From Planctomycetota bacterium (GTDB lineage: Bacteria; Planctomycetota; B15-G4), in the NCBI GenBank assembly GCA_020638905.1, contig JACKHP010000019.1, forward strand, positions 16,897 to 80,896: a stretch of DNA of 64,000 bases. Direction: 5' to 3'. A model generated the notes under the pieces. That model did no database searches, had not been told where the DNA came from, and saw only the letters and a program-made list of their open reading frames with translations. This document shows, piece by piece, positions 49,667 through 58,886 of the stretch. A program made the position numbers and the translations under genes. The number at the start of each line of letters is the position of its first letter. Position 1 is the stretch's first letter.

Positions 49667-49697
49667 GACGCGTCGCGCCTCGGGCCGACCTTGCGTC

Positions 49698-51710
49698 CTA
49701 CCCCGTCCGTGCCCGGAACGCCGCGATGGCCTCCTTCGCGCCGAGCACCACGAGCGACTGGCCCTGGTGCAGGACGACGCCGGGGTCGGGGACGACCCGG
49801 TGCTCGACGCCGTGCTCGTCGCGGTCGACGAGCGTCAGGATCGTCAGGTTCGCCTCCTCGCGCAGGCCGCTCGTGCCGATCGTGCGTCCCGCCAGCCAAC
49901 GCGGGATCGGCACGCGCGCGAGCGAGACGCCACGCGGCAGCTCGACGTAGTGCGGCTCGGAGTCGTCCTGCACCATGAAGCGCGCGCGCAGCGACTGGCG
50001 CTTGAGCACCTCGAGGTCGAGGCACGCGATCAGGTCGCGGCGCGTGACGCGTCCGAGCAGCACGCGCTCGTCGCCCTCGACCACGGGCAGCTCCTCGAGG
50101 TCGGGCGAATCGAAGAGCTCGATGATCTCGGCCAACGAGCGGTCGGGGTCGACCCACACGGTGGGCTGCATGACGTCGGCGGCGATCACGATCGGTCCCA
50201 GTTCGGGCTGGTTCAGGAAGGTCTTGACCGCCTGCAGGTCGACGCGCCCGAGCAGCCGCTCCTCGTGCGAGACGACGTAGATCACGTCGGCGCGCGTCTC
50301 CTGGAAGCGCTGCAGGATGTCGTCGAAGGTCGTGTCGACGCGCACGCGCTCGAGCTGGGCGCGCATCACGTCGCGCACGCGCGTCTGGCGCAGCGTGAGC
50401 TCCTCGAGGCTGGCGTCGACGGGGACGCCCCGCTCGCGCAGCTTGCGTGTGTAGATCGAGTCGCGCGAGAGGCTGCGCGAGGTGACCACGGCGCTGATCG
50501 TGACGAGCAGCAGCGGCAGCAGCAGGCCGCGGTTGTGCGTCATCTCGAACAGCATCATGGTCGACATGAGCGGCGCGTGGGTCGTGCCCGCGATGGTCGA
50601 GGCCATGCCCATGACCGCGAAGGCCGCCACCGGCACGCCGTACGACGGGAAGGCCCACTGGAAGCCGAGACCGAAGAGCGTCCCCGCGGCGGCGCCCAGG
50701 AACAGGGTCGGGGTGAACACGCCGCCCGCGCCGCCCGAACCGACGGTGGTGCCGGTGGCCAGGGGCTTGAGCAGCAGCAGCGGGAGCAACACGCCGAGCA
50801 CGGGCAGCTTGGCCGCGAGCACCTCGCTCGTCGCGTCGTAGCCGTTGCCCCACACCTCGGGGAATCCCAGCCCGATGACGCCCACCACGAGTCCGCCCAG
50901 CGCGGCCTTGGCCTCGGGAGGCCAGTGCAGACGCGCGAAGGTGCGCACGCCTGCGTCGAGGGTGCGCATGAAGAGCACCGCGAGCGCGCCGCCGGGGATG
51001 CCCAGCAGCAGCGCCGCCGCCACCGGCAGGGTGCCGTCGAGGTGCAGGTCGCCGGGGATCACGTAGATCGCCGCGTCGCCGCGCACCGAGTGCATCACGA
51101 GTGCCGAGACCACGGCCGACAGGATCACCGGCACGAAGACGTCCATGGCGAAGTTCGCCAGCAGCACCTCCATGACGAAGAAGGCGCCGGCGAACGGGGC
51201 GTTGTACGCGGCGGCCATGCCGGCCGCGACGCCGCAGCCGAGCAGGATCGCCTCGCGCCGGGGTCCGACCTTCGCGAAGTGCGCCACGCGCGACGCGAAG
51301 GCCGCGCCGAGCTGGATGATCGGTCCCTCGCGGCCGACCGAACCGCCGGTGGCGATCACGCACGCCGACGACAGGCTGCGCCCCACTGTCGAACCCATGC
51401 GCACCCGCAGCCGTCGCAGCGAGACGACCTCCATGAGGTCGGAGACGCCGAAGGCCGAGGTGCGCTTGACGAGCAGGCGCACCACGAGCGCGGCGGCGAG
51501 GCCGCCGAGCGTGGGCACGAGCAGGCGCTCCCACCAGGGCAGCGAGCGGGCCACGTCGAGGATGCGTCCCGTGCGGCGCGTGACGGTGGCCTGCAGGACG
51601 TCGACGAGTCCCTGGAAGCCGATGCCGCAGAACGCGCCCAGCACGCCCACCACGGCGGCGTGCACGTAGATGAGCGGTGCGCCCAGGGATGCTCGGGAGA
51701 GCTTCGACAC
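49698..51710 (-). CDS. CLC-type chloride channel/antiporter with CBS and TrkA-C domains
   Basis: A 670-aa membrane protein. The CLC core (to about residue 430) shows GSVGREGPIIQ with the gating Glu128, GSGGAGGVFTPTLF and the helix-rich pattern. Two CBS motifs follow (VMRAQLERVRVD region and VMQPTVWVDPDRS), then a TrkA-C/RCK-C-like end (VVPDPGVVLHQGQSLVVLG), suggesting regulation by nucleotide or ligand. Start GTG 51710 is supported by a TAGCGT box seven bases upstream, implying a leaderless transcript. Confidence 0.92.
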   Translation of the reverse strand: MSKLSRASLGAPLIYVHAAVVGVLGAFCGIGFQGLVDVLQATVTRRTGRILDVARSLPWWERLLVPTLGGLAAALVVRLLVKRTSAFGVSDLMEVVSLRRLRVRMGSTVGRSLSSACVIATGGSVGREGPIIQLGAAFASRVAHFAKVGPRREAILLGCGVAAGMAAAYNAPFAGAFFVMEVLLANFAMDVFVPVILSAVVSALVMHSVRGDAAIYVIPGDLHLDGTLPVAAALLLGIPGGALAVLFMRTLDAGVRTFARLHWPPEAKAALGGLVVGVIGLGFPEVWGNGYDATSEVLAAKLPVLGVLLPLLLLKPLATGTTVGSGGAGGVFTPTLFLGAAAGTLFGLGFQWAFPSYGVPVAAFAVMGMASTIAGTTHAPLMSTMMLFEMTHNRGLLLPLLLVTISAVVTSRSLSRDSIYTRKLRERGVPVDASLEELTLRQTRVRDVMRAQLERVRVDTTFDDILQRFQETRADVIYVVSHEERLLGRVDLQAVKTFLNQPELGPIVIAADVMQPTVWVDPDRSLAEIIELFDSPDLEELPVVEGDERVLLGRVTRRDLIACLDLEVLKRQSLRARFMVQDDSEPHYVELPRGVSLARVPIPRWLAGRTIGTSGLREEANLTILTLVDRDEHGVEHRVVPDPGVVLHQGQSLVVLGAKEAIAAFRARTG

Positions 51711-51717
51711 GCGGCCG

Positions 51718-51723
51718 ACGCTA
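51718..51723 (-). promoter_or_regulatory. TAGCGT -10-like box, leaderless candidate
   Basis: Seven bases before the GTG start of the CLC gene on the minus strand. Confidence 0.35.
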
Positions 51724-51769
51724 CGGAGGTCGACCGGCGAAGTAAAGCGCTCCGACCCCAACCGTCGCG

Positions 51770-52117
51770 TCAGCCGTCGAGCATCTCGATCGGCGCGGGC
51801 AGCAGCACGAGCAGCAGGCAGCCCGCGCGCGACGCCGGCCGGTGCGCGGACCCCGGCGCGTGCCGGACGTACGACCCCGCGCCCCAGGTCTGCGCACCGT
51901 CCTCGAGCGAGCCCTCGAGCACGTAGTAGGTCTCGCCGGCGGGATGCCGGTGCGCCCCGTACGCGGCGCCGGGCTCGAAGCGCAACAGCACCGCCGAGCG
52001 ACCGTCGGCAGGATCGAACTCGAGCTTCTTCCACTGCACGCCCGGGTACGGGGACGGACGCCACGGCAACGCCGCCGCGTCGACCCGCACGCCCGGCGCG
52101 ACCTCGGGCGTGTCCAT
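51770..52117 (-). CDS. Cupin (ChrR-like) domain protein
   Basis: A 115-aa single-domain cupin. Metal-site motifs are visible: FEPGAAYGAHRHPAGE (G-x5-HxH-x3,4-E) and the second-motif region YVRHAPGSAHRP. The pattern and YYVLEGSLEDG resemble the ChrR cupin of zinc anti-sigma factors, but the zinc-binding helical domain of ChrR is missing, so it could be a free cupin enzyme or sensor. Lies alone between CLC and an unknown exported gene. Confidence 0.85.
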   Translation of the reverse strand: MDTPEVAPGVRVDAAALPWRPSPYPGVQWKKLEFDPADGRSAVLLRFEPGAAYGAHRHPAGETYYVLEGSLEDGAQTWGAGSYVRHAPGSAHRPASRAGCLLLVLLPAPIEMLDG

Positions 52118-52321
52118 GCGCGCATGGTGCGCGGGCGCGCTCGCCCCTGTCCAGCGCCGTCGCGTCGACCACGACGGCTCTCGGCGGTGGAGCCGAGCCT
52201 CACGGCCCGCGGAGCCCGAGCGCACGTCCGCGCGCGCTCGGTTCCGGCCGCGAGGGCGCGTAAGATCGGATCCGACGGGACGGACCGCCGCCCTTCTCCC
52301 CCGCCCGCGAGCCCTCCATTG

Positions 52322-53515
52322 GTGCGCACGAGCCTGCTCGCCGCCGTCGCCGTGGTGCTCTACGTGGGCGTCAGCACCTGGAGCTGGGTGACGAGCCCGC
52401 CGGCGCCCGCGCGCGATCCCACGTCGACGAGCGCCCGGGCACGGGACGGCAGCGAGGCCGACGAAGGTCCCGCGACGTCGCACCCGGTCGGCGAGCCGAC
52501 GCCGGACGCCCCCGCGACCGGCCGCGACACGCCCGCCCCCGCGCCGTCGCAGATCCCGAGCGGCGACGCACCGCGCAACGAGCCGCCGCGCGGGCACGTC
52601 CCGCCGCCGCCGGACGACTGGCCGCCGAGCGACGTCGAGGCGACCGCGGACCCCGGGGACGTCCCCGACGGGACGAACGCCGCGGCGCCGATCGAGCGTC
52701 CCGACGCGGCGATGAGGCTGCGACCGCGCGGCGAGCCGGTGGGCGTGCGGCTCGAGTACGTCACGCGGCTCGACCTCGAGCTCGACGCCGAGATCGACGT
52801 GGGACTCTTCAGTCCCTCGGTGACGTACGAGATGCGCGAGAGCGAGACGCTGCGCGTCGAACGGCTGGCGCCGGTCGACGGTCGCGCCGCACACGCGGTC
52901 GAGTACGTCGTCAGCCGCCAGACGCGCACGCTGCCCATCGTGGGCAAGAAGCAGGACGAGCACCGCGTGCACGGCAAGTCCTACATCGCGGTCGACGACC
53001 CCGCGGGCGGCCTGCCGCAGGTCACCAAGACCAGCGGCAAGAACACCGGCAAGCCCGCGCCCGAGAAGGACGTCGCCATCATCGGGCGCACCCTGGCCAC
53101 CGTGGCGGGAGATCCGCCGCTGGCGTCGGTCGTGCACGGCGTCGACCTGCCGCTCGACCCGGGTGACACGATCGCGCTCGACAGCCAGTCGGCCAAGCGC
53201 ATGCTCGGCCTGCCCATCGAGCAGCTCGAGGTCGACGACGTGGTGCTCGTGCTGCGCTCGGTCGACGGCCCGCGCGGCACGTTCGACGTGACCGCGCGCC
53301 TGCGCGGCGAGGCCGAACTCGGCGACGGCAGCGTGGGACTCAAGGGCAAGCTCGCCGGGACGTGCGTCGTGCTGGCCGACGGCGCTCGCGTCGAGTCGCT
53401 CGACCTCAAGGGCCGCATCTCCGTCGAGCAGGACGCCCGCTCGGGCGGGATGATCGCCACCTCGGGCTCGGGTCCGCTCGCCATCCACCGCAGCGTGAGC
53501 GTGGTCGACGGCTGA
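52322..53515 (+). CDS. Membrane-anchored protein of unknown function with Pro-rich linker
   Basis: A 397-aa protein. An N-terminal hydrophobic segment (SLLAAVAVVLYVGVSTWSWV) is a signal anchor; residues ~25-130 are a Pro/Asp/Ala/Thr-rich flexible linker; from about 140 a beta-rich domain follows (LRPRGEPVGVRLEYVTRLDL to the end), with repeated TFDVTARLRGEAELGDGS-like strands. Looks like an exported lipoprotein-like or surface beta-barrel-fold protein; family not recognised. Start GTG 52322 (TTG just before is equal). A TAAGAT box at 52261-52266 may be its -10. Confidence 0.72.
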   Translation: MRTSLLAAVAVVLYVGVSTWSWVTSPPAPARDPTSTSARARDGSEADEGPATSHPVGEPTPDAPATGRDTPAPAPSQIPSGDAPRNEPPRGHVPPPPDDWPPSDVEATADPGDVPDGTNAAAPIERPDAAMRLRPRGEPVGVRLEYVTRLDLELDAEIDVGLFSPSVTYEMRESETLRVERLAPVDGRAAHAVEYVVSRQTRTLPIVGKKQDEHRVHGKSYIAVDDPAGGLPQVTKTSGKNTGKPAPEKDVAIIGRTLATVAGDPPLASVVHGVDLPLDPGDTIALDSQSAKRMLGLPIEQLEVDDVVLVLRSVDGPRGTFDVTARLRGEAELGDGSVGLKGKLAGTCVVLADGARVESLDLKGRISVEQDARSGGMIATSGSGPLAIHRSVSVVDG

Positions 53516-53528
53516 AGGACGGCGCGCG

Positions 53529-54560
53529 TCAGCTCCAGCGCAGGACGATCTTGCCGAACTGCTGCTGCGACTCGAGGCGCTCGTACGCGGCCCGTCCGTC
53601 GGACGCCTCGTAGACGCGGTCGATCACCGGCGCGACGGCACCCGACAGGAACAGCGCGACGACCTGCCGGAACTCGTGCATGTCGCCCATCGTCGAGCCG
53701 ACGATGCGCTGCTGGTTCCAGAAGACCCGCGCCAGGTCGGTGGTCGGCGCGGGTCCCGACGTGCAACCGCAGGTGACCAGCGTGCCTCCGCGGGCCAGCG
53801 ACTTGAGGCACGCCAGGTGCGTCGCCGCGCCGATCGAGTCGACGCACACGTCGACGCCGCGCTTGTGCGTCAGTCCGCGCACCTCGCGCGACCAGTCCGT
53901 CCCCGAGTCGAGCACCGCGTGGTCGGCGCCGAGTTCGAGCGCGCGCGCCAGCTTCTGCTCGCTGCGGCTGGTCACGATCACGCGGCATCCCAGGTGCTTC
54001 GCCAGGGCCAGCGCGGCCAGCGCCACGCCGCCGCCGATGCCGGTGACGAGCACGAGGTCGCCCGCGCGCACGCCGGCGCGCGTCACGAGCATGCGCCAGG
54101 CGGTCAGGTGCGCCAACGCGAAGGCCGCCGCGGCGACCGGGTCCGCGTCGCCGACGTCGAGCACGTTGCCCACGGGAGCGGTGAAGCGCTCGCGATGCGT
54201 CCCCGGTCCGTGCTCGCCGATCATCGCCAGATCGGGCGCCGCGGGCATGCGCTCGGGGTGCGGACGCTCGGGAACCGGCACCGCCGCGTCGAGCAACACG
54301 CGCCGTCCGAGCCACGCGGCGTCGACCCCCTCGCCCACGGCCTCGACCACGCCGGCGCCGTCGGACCCTCCCACGTGCGGCCAGGCCAGGGTGATGCCGG
54401 GCATGCCTCGCCCGACCCACAGGTCGAGGTGGTTGAGCGCCGAGGCCTCGGTGCGTACGAGCACCTCGCCGGGCCCCGGCTCCGGCGTCGCCGCGTCGTG
54501 GACGAACTCGACCTGTCCGGCGACCGGGCTGCCGGTCGCGCGCACGATGAGGGCTCTCAT
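53529..54560 (-). CDS. Zinc-type alcohol dehydrogenase / quinone oxidoreductase (MDR family)
   Basis: A 343-aa NAD(P)H-dependent oxidoreductase. GEVLVRTEASALNHLDLW and HVGGSDGAGVVEAVG are the GroES-like half; VLVTGIGGGVALAALALAKHLG is the Rossmann loop, VIVTSRSEQKL the NADP side. The GHE zinc motif is replaced (GSDGAG), and the structural Cys4 loop is not seen, so it is probably of the zinc-free QOR type. Start ATG 54560 (MRALIVRATG): the other ATG at 54569 overlaps a TAGCAT box seven bases upstream of 54560. Confidence 0.9.
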   Translation of the reverse strand: MRALIVRATGSPVAGQVEFVHDAATPEPGPGEVLVRTEASALNHLDLWVGRGMPGITLAWPHVGGSDGAGVVEAVGEGVDAAWLGRRVLLDAAVPVPERPHPERMPAAPDLAMIGEHGPGTHRERFTAPVGNVLDVGDADPVAAAAFALAHLTAWRMLVTRAGVRAGDLVLVTGIGGGVALAALALAKHLGCRVIVTSRSEQKLARALELGADHAVLDSGTDWSREVRGLTHKRGVDVCVDSIGAATHLACLKSLARGGTLVTCGCTSGPAPTTDLARVFWNQQRIVGSTMGDMHEFRQVVALFLSGAVAPVIDRVYEASDGRAAYERLESQQQFGKIVLRWS

Positions 54561-54567
54561 GGGACGC

Positions 54568-54573
54568 ATGCTA
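54568..54573 (-). promoter_or_regulatory. TAGCAT -10-like box, leaderless candidate
   Basis: Seven bases before the ATG at 54560 on the minus strand; it decides between two possible ATG starts. Confidence 0.4.
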
Positions 54574-54632
54574 ACCAGCGCCGCGCACACGAGGCGAGGA
54601 CACGGCCCCCGGAAGTCGGGGACCGAGGCTGC

Positions 54633-54638
54633 TAGACT
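54633..54638 (+). promoter_or_regulatory. TAGACT -10-like box, leaderless candidate
   Basis: Eight bases before the ATG at 54647. Forms a divergent promoter region with the box for the dehydrogenase. Confidence 0.4.
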
Positions 54639-54646
54639 CGTGCGAC

Positions 54647-56107
54647 ATGAGAACCGTCCTGCGCGCGGCCGTGGTGCTGGCCTCGCTGTGCTTCGCGCGC
54701 AGCAACCCGCCTGCCGGCGACGCGGACGAGGCGATGGCGGAGCGTCCGGCGCCGGTCGTGGACGCTCGGTTCGCCCCGCTGCGCCTGCCGACCGTGGACG
54801 GCGCCCGCAGCTTCGACCTGCCCGGCGCCGCACGAGGTCCCACGCTCGTGCTGGCCTTCGCCGCCTGGGACGCGACCTCGCGCCGGCTCGTCGACGCCTG
54901 GGACGACGCCACGCGCGAGGCCCGCGCGGCGCACGAGCTGCAGCTCTTCGGCGTCGCGCTCGACCAGCATCCCGAGCGGGCCGAGCTCTTCGCCCTCGAC
55001 CACGGCCTCGACTGGCCCGTGCTGTGGGACCCGTTCGACCTGCTCGAGATCGACGACGTCCCGCGCGCGTGGCTGCTCGACGGGGAGGGACGCGTGCGGG
55101 CGGTCGATCCCGCGCCGGACGCGTGGCGCGCGGCGCTCGTGGACGCGAGCGACGCGTCCGCGGACGGGGTCCCGCCGTTCGACGAGGAGGCCGCCGCGAG
55201 GGCGTTCGGCATCTCCGAGGAAGAGACGCCGTTCCTGGTGCCGCAGCTCTTCGACGCCACGCCCGGATCGTCGGCGGCTTCGGCCTGGCGAGGTCTCTCG
55301 CGCCTGCTGCTCATCGCGCCGTGGGCGTTCGACGCCGCCTCGTTCGAGTTCGGCCTGGGCGCGCTGCAAGCCTACGTCGACCGACATCCGGACGACACGT
55401 GGGCGCGTTTCCGGCTCGGCGTCGGGTGGAGGATGCGCTTCGACCGCAGCGTGGCGCAGCCCGGCGACTTCGAGTCCGCGCTCGCCTGCTGGCGTGCCGC
55501 GTCCGCGCGGCGTCCCCGATCGCGGGTCTTCGCCGAGCGCGCCGAGCAGTACGGGCCGCAACCCGACGGCGACGAGGCTCCCTACGGCTGGATCGACGCC
55601 GCCGCGGCGCGGGTCGCGGCGCGAGGAGTGTCCCCGCCGCACGCGTTCCGCGCGCCGACGGCCGGCGAGCGGGGACGGGTGCCGCCCGACGCAGCTCGGC
55701 CGCCGGCCCCGCGCGACCCGACGGACGCCCAGCCCGCCGACGACTCGTGGTTCACGGTCGAGGTCGTGGTCGTCCCGGCCGCCGGGACGGAGGTCGAGCG
55801 CACGCGGGTGCACCTCGGCGTCGTCCCCGACGAAGCCCGCGACGTGGCCTGGTGCAACCCCGACGGCCCGCTCGAGGCCCGCATCGAGGCGGCGTCCCTG
55901 CCCGAGGGGTGGAGCATCGAGCAGGCCGTGCTCGTGGCGGGCGACGACCCGGCACCACGCTCCCAGGAGGCGCGCTGGGTCGAGTTCGGGCTCGTCCATC
56001 CGCCCGGCGCGTCGGGCCGCGTGAGGGTCACGGTGCTCGTCCCGGCGGCCGCCGACGGCGGAGCCTGTCGGCTGCTGCGCAGGGACGTGGACGTCGCCCT
56101 GCCCTGA
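54647..56107 (+). CDS. Exported thioredoxin-fold protein without CxxC
   Basis: A 486-aa exported protein. After a signal peptide comes a redoxin/TlpA-like fold: FAPLRLPTVDGARSFDLPG, LVLAFAAWDATSRRLVD where TlpA has FWATWCPPC, FGVALDQHPERAELFALDHG, and VPRAWLLDGEGRVRAV with the cis-Pro. The redox cysteines are absent, so it cannot work as a thiol oxidoreductase. A helical middle part (TPGSSAASAW to about 290) resembles a TPR-like region, and the last ~110 residues form a beta domain (SWFTVEVVVVPAAGTEVE). Function unknown. Confidence 0.75.
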   Translation: MRTVLRAAVVLASLCFARSNPPAGDADEAMAERPAPVVDARFAPLRLPTVDGARSFDLPGAARGPTLVLAFAAWDATSRRLVDAWDDATREARAAHELQLFGVALDQHPERAELFALDHGLDWPVLWDPFDLLEIDDVPRAWLLDGEGRVRAVDPAPDAWRAALVDASDASADGVPPFDEEAAARAFGISEEETPFLVPQLFDATPGSSAASAWRGLSRLLLIAPWAFDAASFEFGLGALQAYVDRHPDDTWARFRLGVGWRMRFDRSVAQPGDFESALACWRAASARRPRSRVFAERAEQYGPQPDGDEAPYGWIDAAAARVAARGVSPPHAFRAPTAGERGRVPPDAARPPAPRDPTDAQPADDSWFTVEVVVVPAAGTEVERTRVHLGVVPDEARDVAWCNPDGPLEARIEAASLPEGWSIEQAVLVAGDDPAPRSQEARWVEFGLVHPPGASGRVRVTVLVPAAADGGACRLLRRDVDVALP

Positions 56108-56308
56108 CCCCGGGGCCCTGTGCCGATCGTGGGGATTCCGCCCCAGAACCGGCGATTTCGCGACGAAACGTTGCCTCGACGTCACACACGATCCCGGCGT
56201 CCAGGAGTAGTGTGATCACTCTCCCATCAACTGGTGGCCGGGTCCCGACGACCCTCCAGCCTTGCTGGCCCGGCCGCATCCATCTCCCCCAGAAGAGTCC
56301 CAGTCCCC

Positions 56309-58387
56309 ATGAGAGCATTCTGCATCCTGGCGACGGCGGCCGTCCTCGCTCCCGTCGCGAACTCCCAGCTCACCGACCTGCAGTCCGGTCGGAACTTCCC
56401 GACCGCGGCCGCGGCCTTCGGCACCGGCCGATCCGAGAACATCGACCCCGGTGACGTCGACAACGACGGCGACTACGACGCGGTGGTCGCGAACGGTGGC
56501 GACGGTGCCGCGCAGCTCAACACGATCTACATCAACAACGGCGGCATCCAGGGCGGCGTGATCGGCACGTTCTCCGACCAGTCGGCGACGCGCTTCGTGC
56601 ACACGCCGGCCGACACGAGCCGCGACTGCGAGCTGGTCGACTTCGACGCCGACGGTGACCTCGACGTCTACATCAGCAACCGTGGCACGACGGTCAACGG
56701 CGGCGAGCCCTCGCGCGCCTACATCAACCAGGGCGGCCTGCAGTTCGGGTCGGTGGGCTACTTCTTCGAAGGCACCGACGACTTCTGGGGCACGCTCATC
56801 TCGGTGCCGCTGACCGACGAGGTCGGCGTGCAGGACCACAAGGGTCCCTTCCGCGACTTCACCTGCGACTGCGACTTCGGCGATCTCGACGACGACGGCG
56901 ACATCGACCTGTTCCACAGCAGCTACGGCCCGAACATCTCGGGTGACCACGACAGCCGCATCTTCATGAACGACGGTGCCGGCGTGTTCGACGAGCACTG
57001 GCCGTGGGTCGATCCGGGCGGGGACATCAAGCTGCACACGATCGACATCGACCTGACCGACCTCGACAGCGACTACGACCTCGACGTCTTCGCGAGCAGC
57101 CGCGACAGCCAGGCGCGCGTCTACCGCAACAACCTCTACGGCGGGACGGGAGCGGGCGCGCTCTTCACCGACATCACCCAGTCGGCCCTGCTCGACCAGG
57201 GCGCGGGACTCGCCGCCGGCAGCAACTACGAGTCGGAATACGGCGACATGGACGGCGACGGCGACTTCGACGTGTGGGCCAAGAACTACGGGCCGAACAC
57301 GACCGACGTCACGCTCGAGAACATCGGCGGCCTGAAGTTCCAGAAGGCCGACTGGATCCGCGGTGACCCGGCGGTCGACGAGAACGAGGTCGACTTCTTC
57401 GACTACGACAGTGACGGCGACCTCGACACCTTCGTGGCCAACTTCGGCGGCACGAACTGGATCTACCAGAACGGCACGAACGACGGCGTCGACGTCTCCC
57501 TGGGCAAGATGTTCCGCACCGGAACGACGTCCGGCGGAAGCCTGGCGTCCTGGCCCGAGGACCCGACCTCCGGCAACGGCGGCACCACGCTCGACGCCGA
57601 TTGCGCCGACATGGACGGCGACGGCGACCCGGACGTGCTGCTCTCGAACGACGGCAACCAGCAGAACCGCTACTGGGAGAACGTGCTGGGCGTCCCCGAC
57701 ACCCACGCGCCGACCTTCCAGCTGCTCACCGTGCAGGGCGACAAGTCCGACGGCACCGAGACGCCGATCCACGCGCAGCTGCGTGACAACGCGGCGTACT
57801 ACATGGTGTCGCTCTACAACGTCGACCTGATCTACACCGTGAACGGCGGCCCCGCGCACTGCGTCCAGATGTTCAGCCAAGGCAGCATGCAGTTCCGCGG
57901 CGTCATCCCGGCCGCGGTCAACGGCACGGTGGCGTACCACGTCGAGGCCACGGACGACGCCGGCAACACGGCGGTCTCGCCCACGCACTCCTACGTGCAG
58001 ACCTCGGCCGCCAGCTCGCTGTGGGCCGGACTCGGCTGCGGCACGCAGGGCGTCAAGGGCGACCCGTACCTGAAGGCCTGGGGCGACCTGACCGCGGGTT
58101 CGACCGCCACGCTCGACCTCGAGGACGCCGCGCCGAACGCGATCAACGCGCTGTTCATCAGCGCGTCGTCGACCGCCGTGCCCTTCAAGGGCGGCCTGCT
58201 GTGGACCTTCCCGGTGGCGGTGACGCTGAACGTGTTCACCGACGCGGGTGGCCAGACGCTGGTCCAGTTCCCGTGGCCGGCGGGCATCCCGACGGGCACG
58301 CAGCTCTTCTGGCAGTACGCGATCCAGGATGCGTCCAACCCGACGGGCCTGACGATCAGCAACGCGGTGCGCAGCACCACGCCCTGA
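56309..58387 (+). CDS. Secreted VCBS/FG-GAP propeller protein with shared C-terminal module (copy 1)
   Basis: A 692-aa exported protein; signal peptide ends near VANSQ. Seven calcium-loop repeats of the DxDxDGDxD type (DVDNDGDYD, DFDADGDLD, DLDDDGDID, DLDSDYDLD, DMDGDGDFD, DYDSDGDLD, DMDGDGDPD) fit one seven-bladed Ca2+-binding propeller. A beta domain follows from about 475 (HAPTFQLLTVQG to YHVEATDDAGN), then the shared C-terminal module (PFKGGLLW, WPAGIPTG, FWQYA, terminal NAVRSTTP). A very strong hairpin follows the stop. Nearly parallel to the gene at 58887. Confidence 0.85.
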   Translation: MRAFCILATAAVLAPVANSQLTDLQSGRNFPTAAAAFGTGRSENIDPGDVDNDGDYDAVVANGGDGAAQLNTIYINNGGIQGGVIGTFSDQSATRFVHTPADTSRDCELVDFDADGDLDVYISNRGTTVNGGEPSRAYINQGGLQFGSVGYFFEGTDDFWGTLISVPLTDEVGVQDHKGPFRDFTCDCDFGDLDDDGDIDLFHSSYGPNISGDHDSRIFMNDGAGVFDEHWPWVDPGGDIKLHTIDIDLTDLDSDYDLDVFASSRDSQARVYRNNLYGGTGAGALFTDITQSALLDQGAGLAAGSNYESEYGDMDGDGDFDVWAKNYGPNTTDVTLENIGGLKFQKADWIRGDPAVDENEVDFFDYDSDGDLDTFVANFGGTNWIYQNGTNDGVDVSLGKMFRTGTTSGGSLASWPEDPTSGNGGTTLDADCADMDGDGDPDVLLSNDGNQQNRYWENVLGVPDTHAPTFQLLTVQGDKSDGTETPIHAQLRDNAAYYMVSLYNVDLIYTVNGGPAHCVQMFSQGSMQFRGVIPAAVNGTVAYHVEATDDAGNTAVSPTHSYVQTSAASSLWAGLGCGTQGVKGDPYLKAWGDLTAGSTATLDLEDAAPNAINALFISASSTAVPFKGGLLWTFPVAVTLNVFTDAGGQTLVQFPWPAGIPTGTQLFWQYAIQDASNPTGLTISNAVRSTTP

Positions 58388-58430
58388 TCATCTGACTCGC
58401 GAGTAGCAATTCCGGCCATGCGCCGGACCT

Positions 58431-58465
58431 GGACGCCCGCGCGACCTCACGTCGCGCGGGCGTCC
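58431..58465 (+). terminator. 15-bp hairpin after propeller copy 1
   Basis: GGACGCCCGCGCGAC, loop CTCAC, then the perfect complement. Starts 43 bases after the stop codon. No T-run follows. A near-twin structure follows copy 2. Confidence 0.7.
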
Positions 58466-58552
58466 TGCGTTCCGAGACCCGCCGGGAGCGTCTCGACGTG
58501 CGTCGCGCGTCAAAAAAATATGCACCGATTATGTGGCGCATGACGCGTCCGC

Positions 58553-58655
58553 GATCACGCCGCGACGCACGCAGGTGCAGCTCGCGTCACGCGTCGCGGC
58601 GTGATCCGTGATTCGCCGGATGCGCGCCGATATCGGACGCGGAGCGGCGAATCAC
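58553..58655. repeat. Two adjacent palindromes upstream of propeller copy 2
   Basis: GATCACGCCGCGACGC (58553-58568) and its perfect complement 58591-58606, loop 22; one base later GTGATTCGCCG (58608-58618) and perfect complement 58645-58655 with an inner CCGATATCGG. Could be operators or RNA stems. Confidence 0.6.
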
Positions 58656-58886
58656 GTCCGCACGCGGCGCGCGCGCGCGTCGCGCGCGAGACGCATCGAG
58701 GCACGCACCGGACGCGTGCGACGCGCACGACCGAGGGCCCGCGCGATCGGGACGAGCCTCTGTTTCCACTGGTCGATCTCCCGATCCTTGATAGGGTTGG
58801 CCTCGCCTTCCCTCACCTCGACGCCCGGTCGTTCGCGCCACCGGGGAAGGCCCCTCGCGCGGACGCCCCTCCCCGGATCCACCATC

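Larger units (their letters stand above)
48938..49697. other. 760-base non-coding stretch with inverted repeats
   Basis: No gene supported. Contains a pair of 34-base inverted repeats (49041-49074 and 49410-49443, 32 of 34 matching) and a large hairpin at 49609-49666. Could be remains of a small mobile element. Confidence 0.5.
58388..58886. other. Intergenic stretch with hairpins between the propeller paralogues
   Basis: No gene seen. In order: terminator-like hairpin 58431-58465, a short AT-rich run (AAAAAAATATG near 58512), and two adjacent palindromes 58553-58606 and 58608-58655. Confidence 0.6.

Noticed and set aside
56211..56218. GTGATCAC as a CRP-type operator
   Set aside because: An 8-base palindrome alone is expected by chance and lacks the TGTGA-n6-TCACA spacing.
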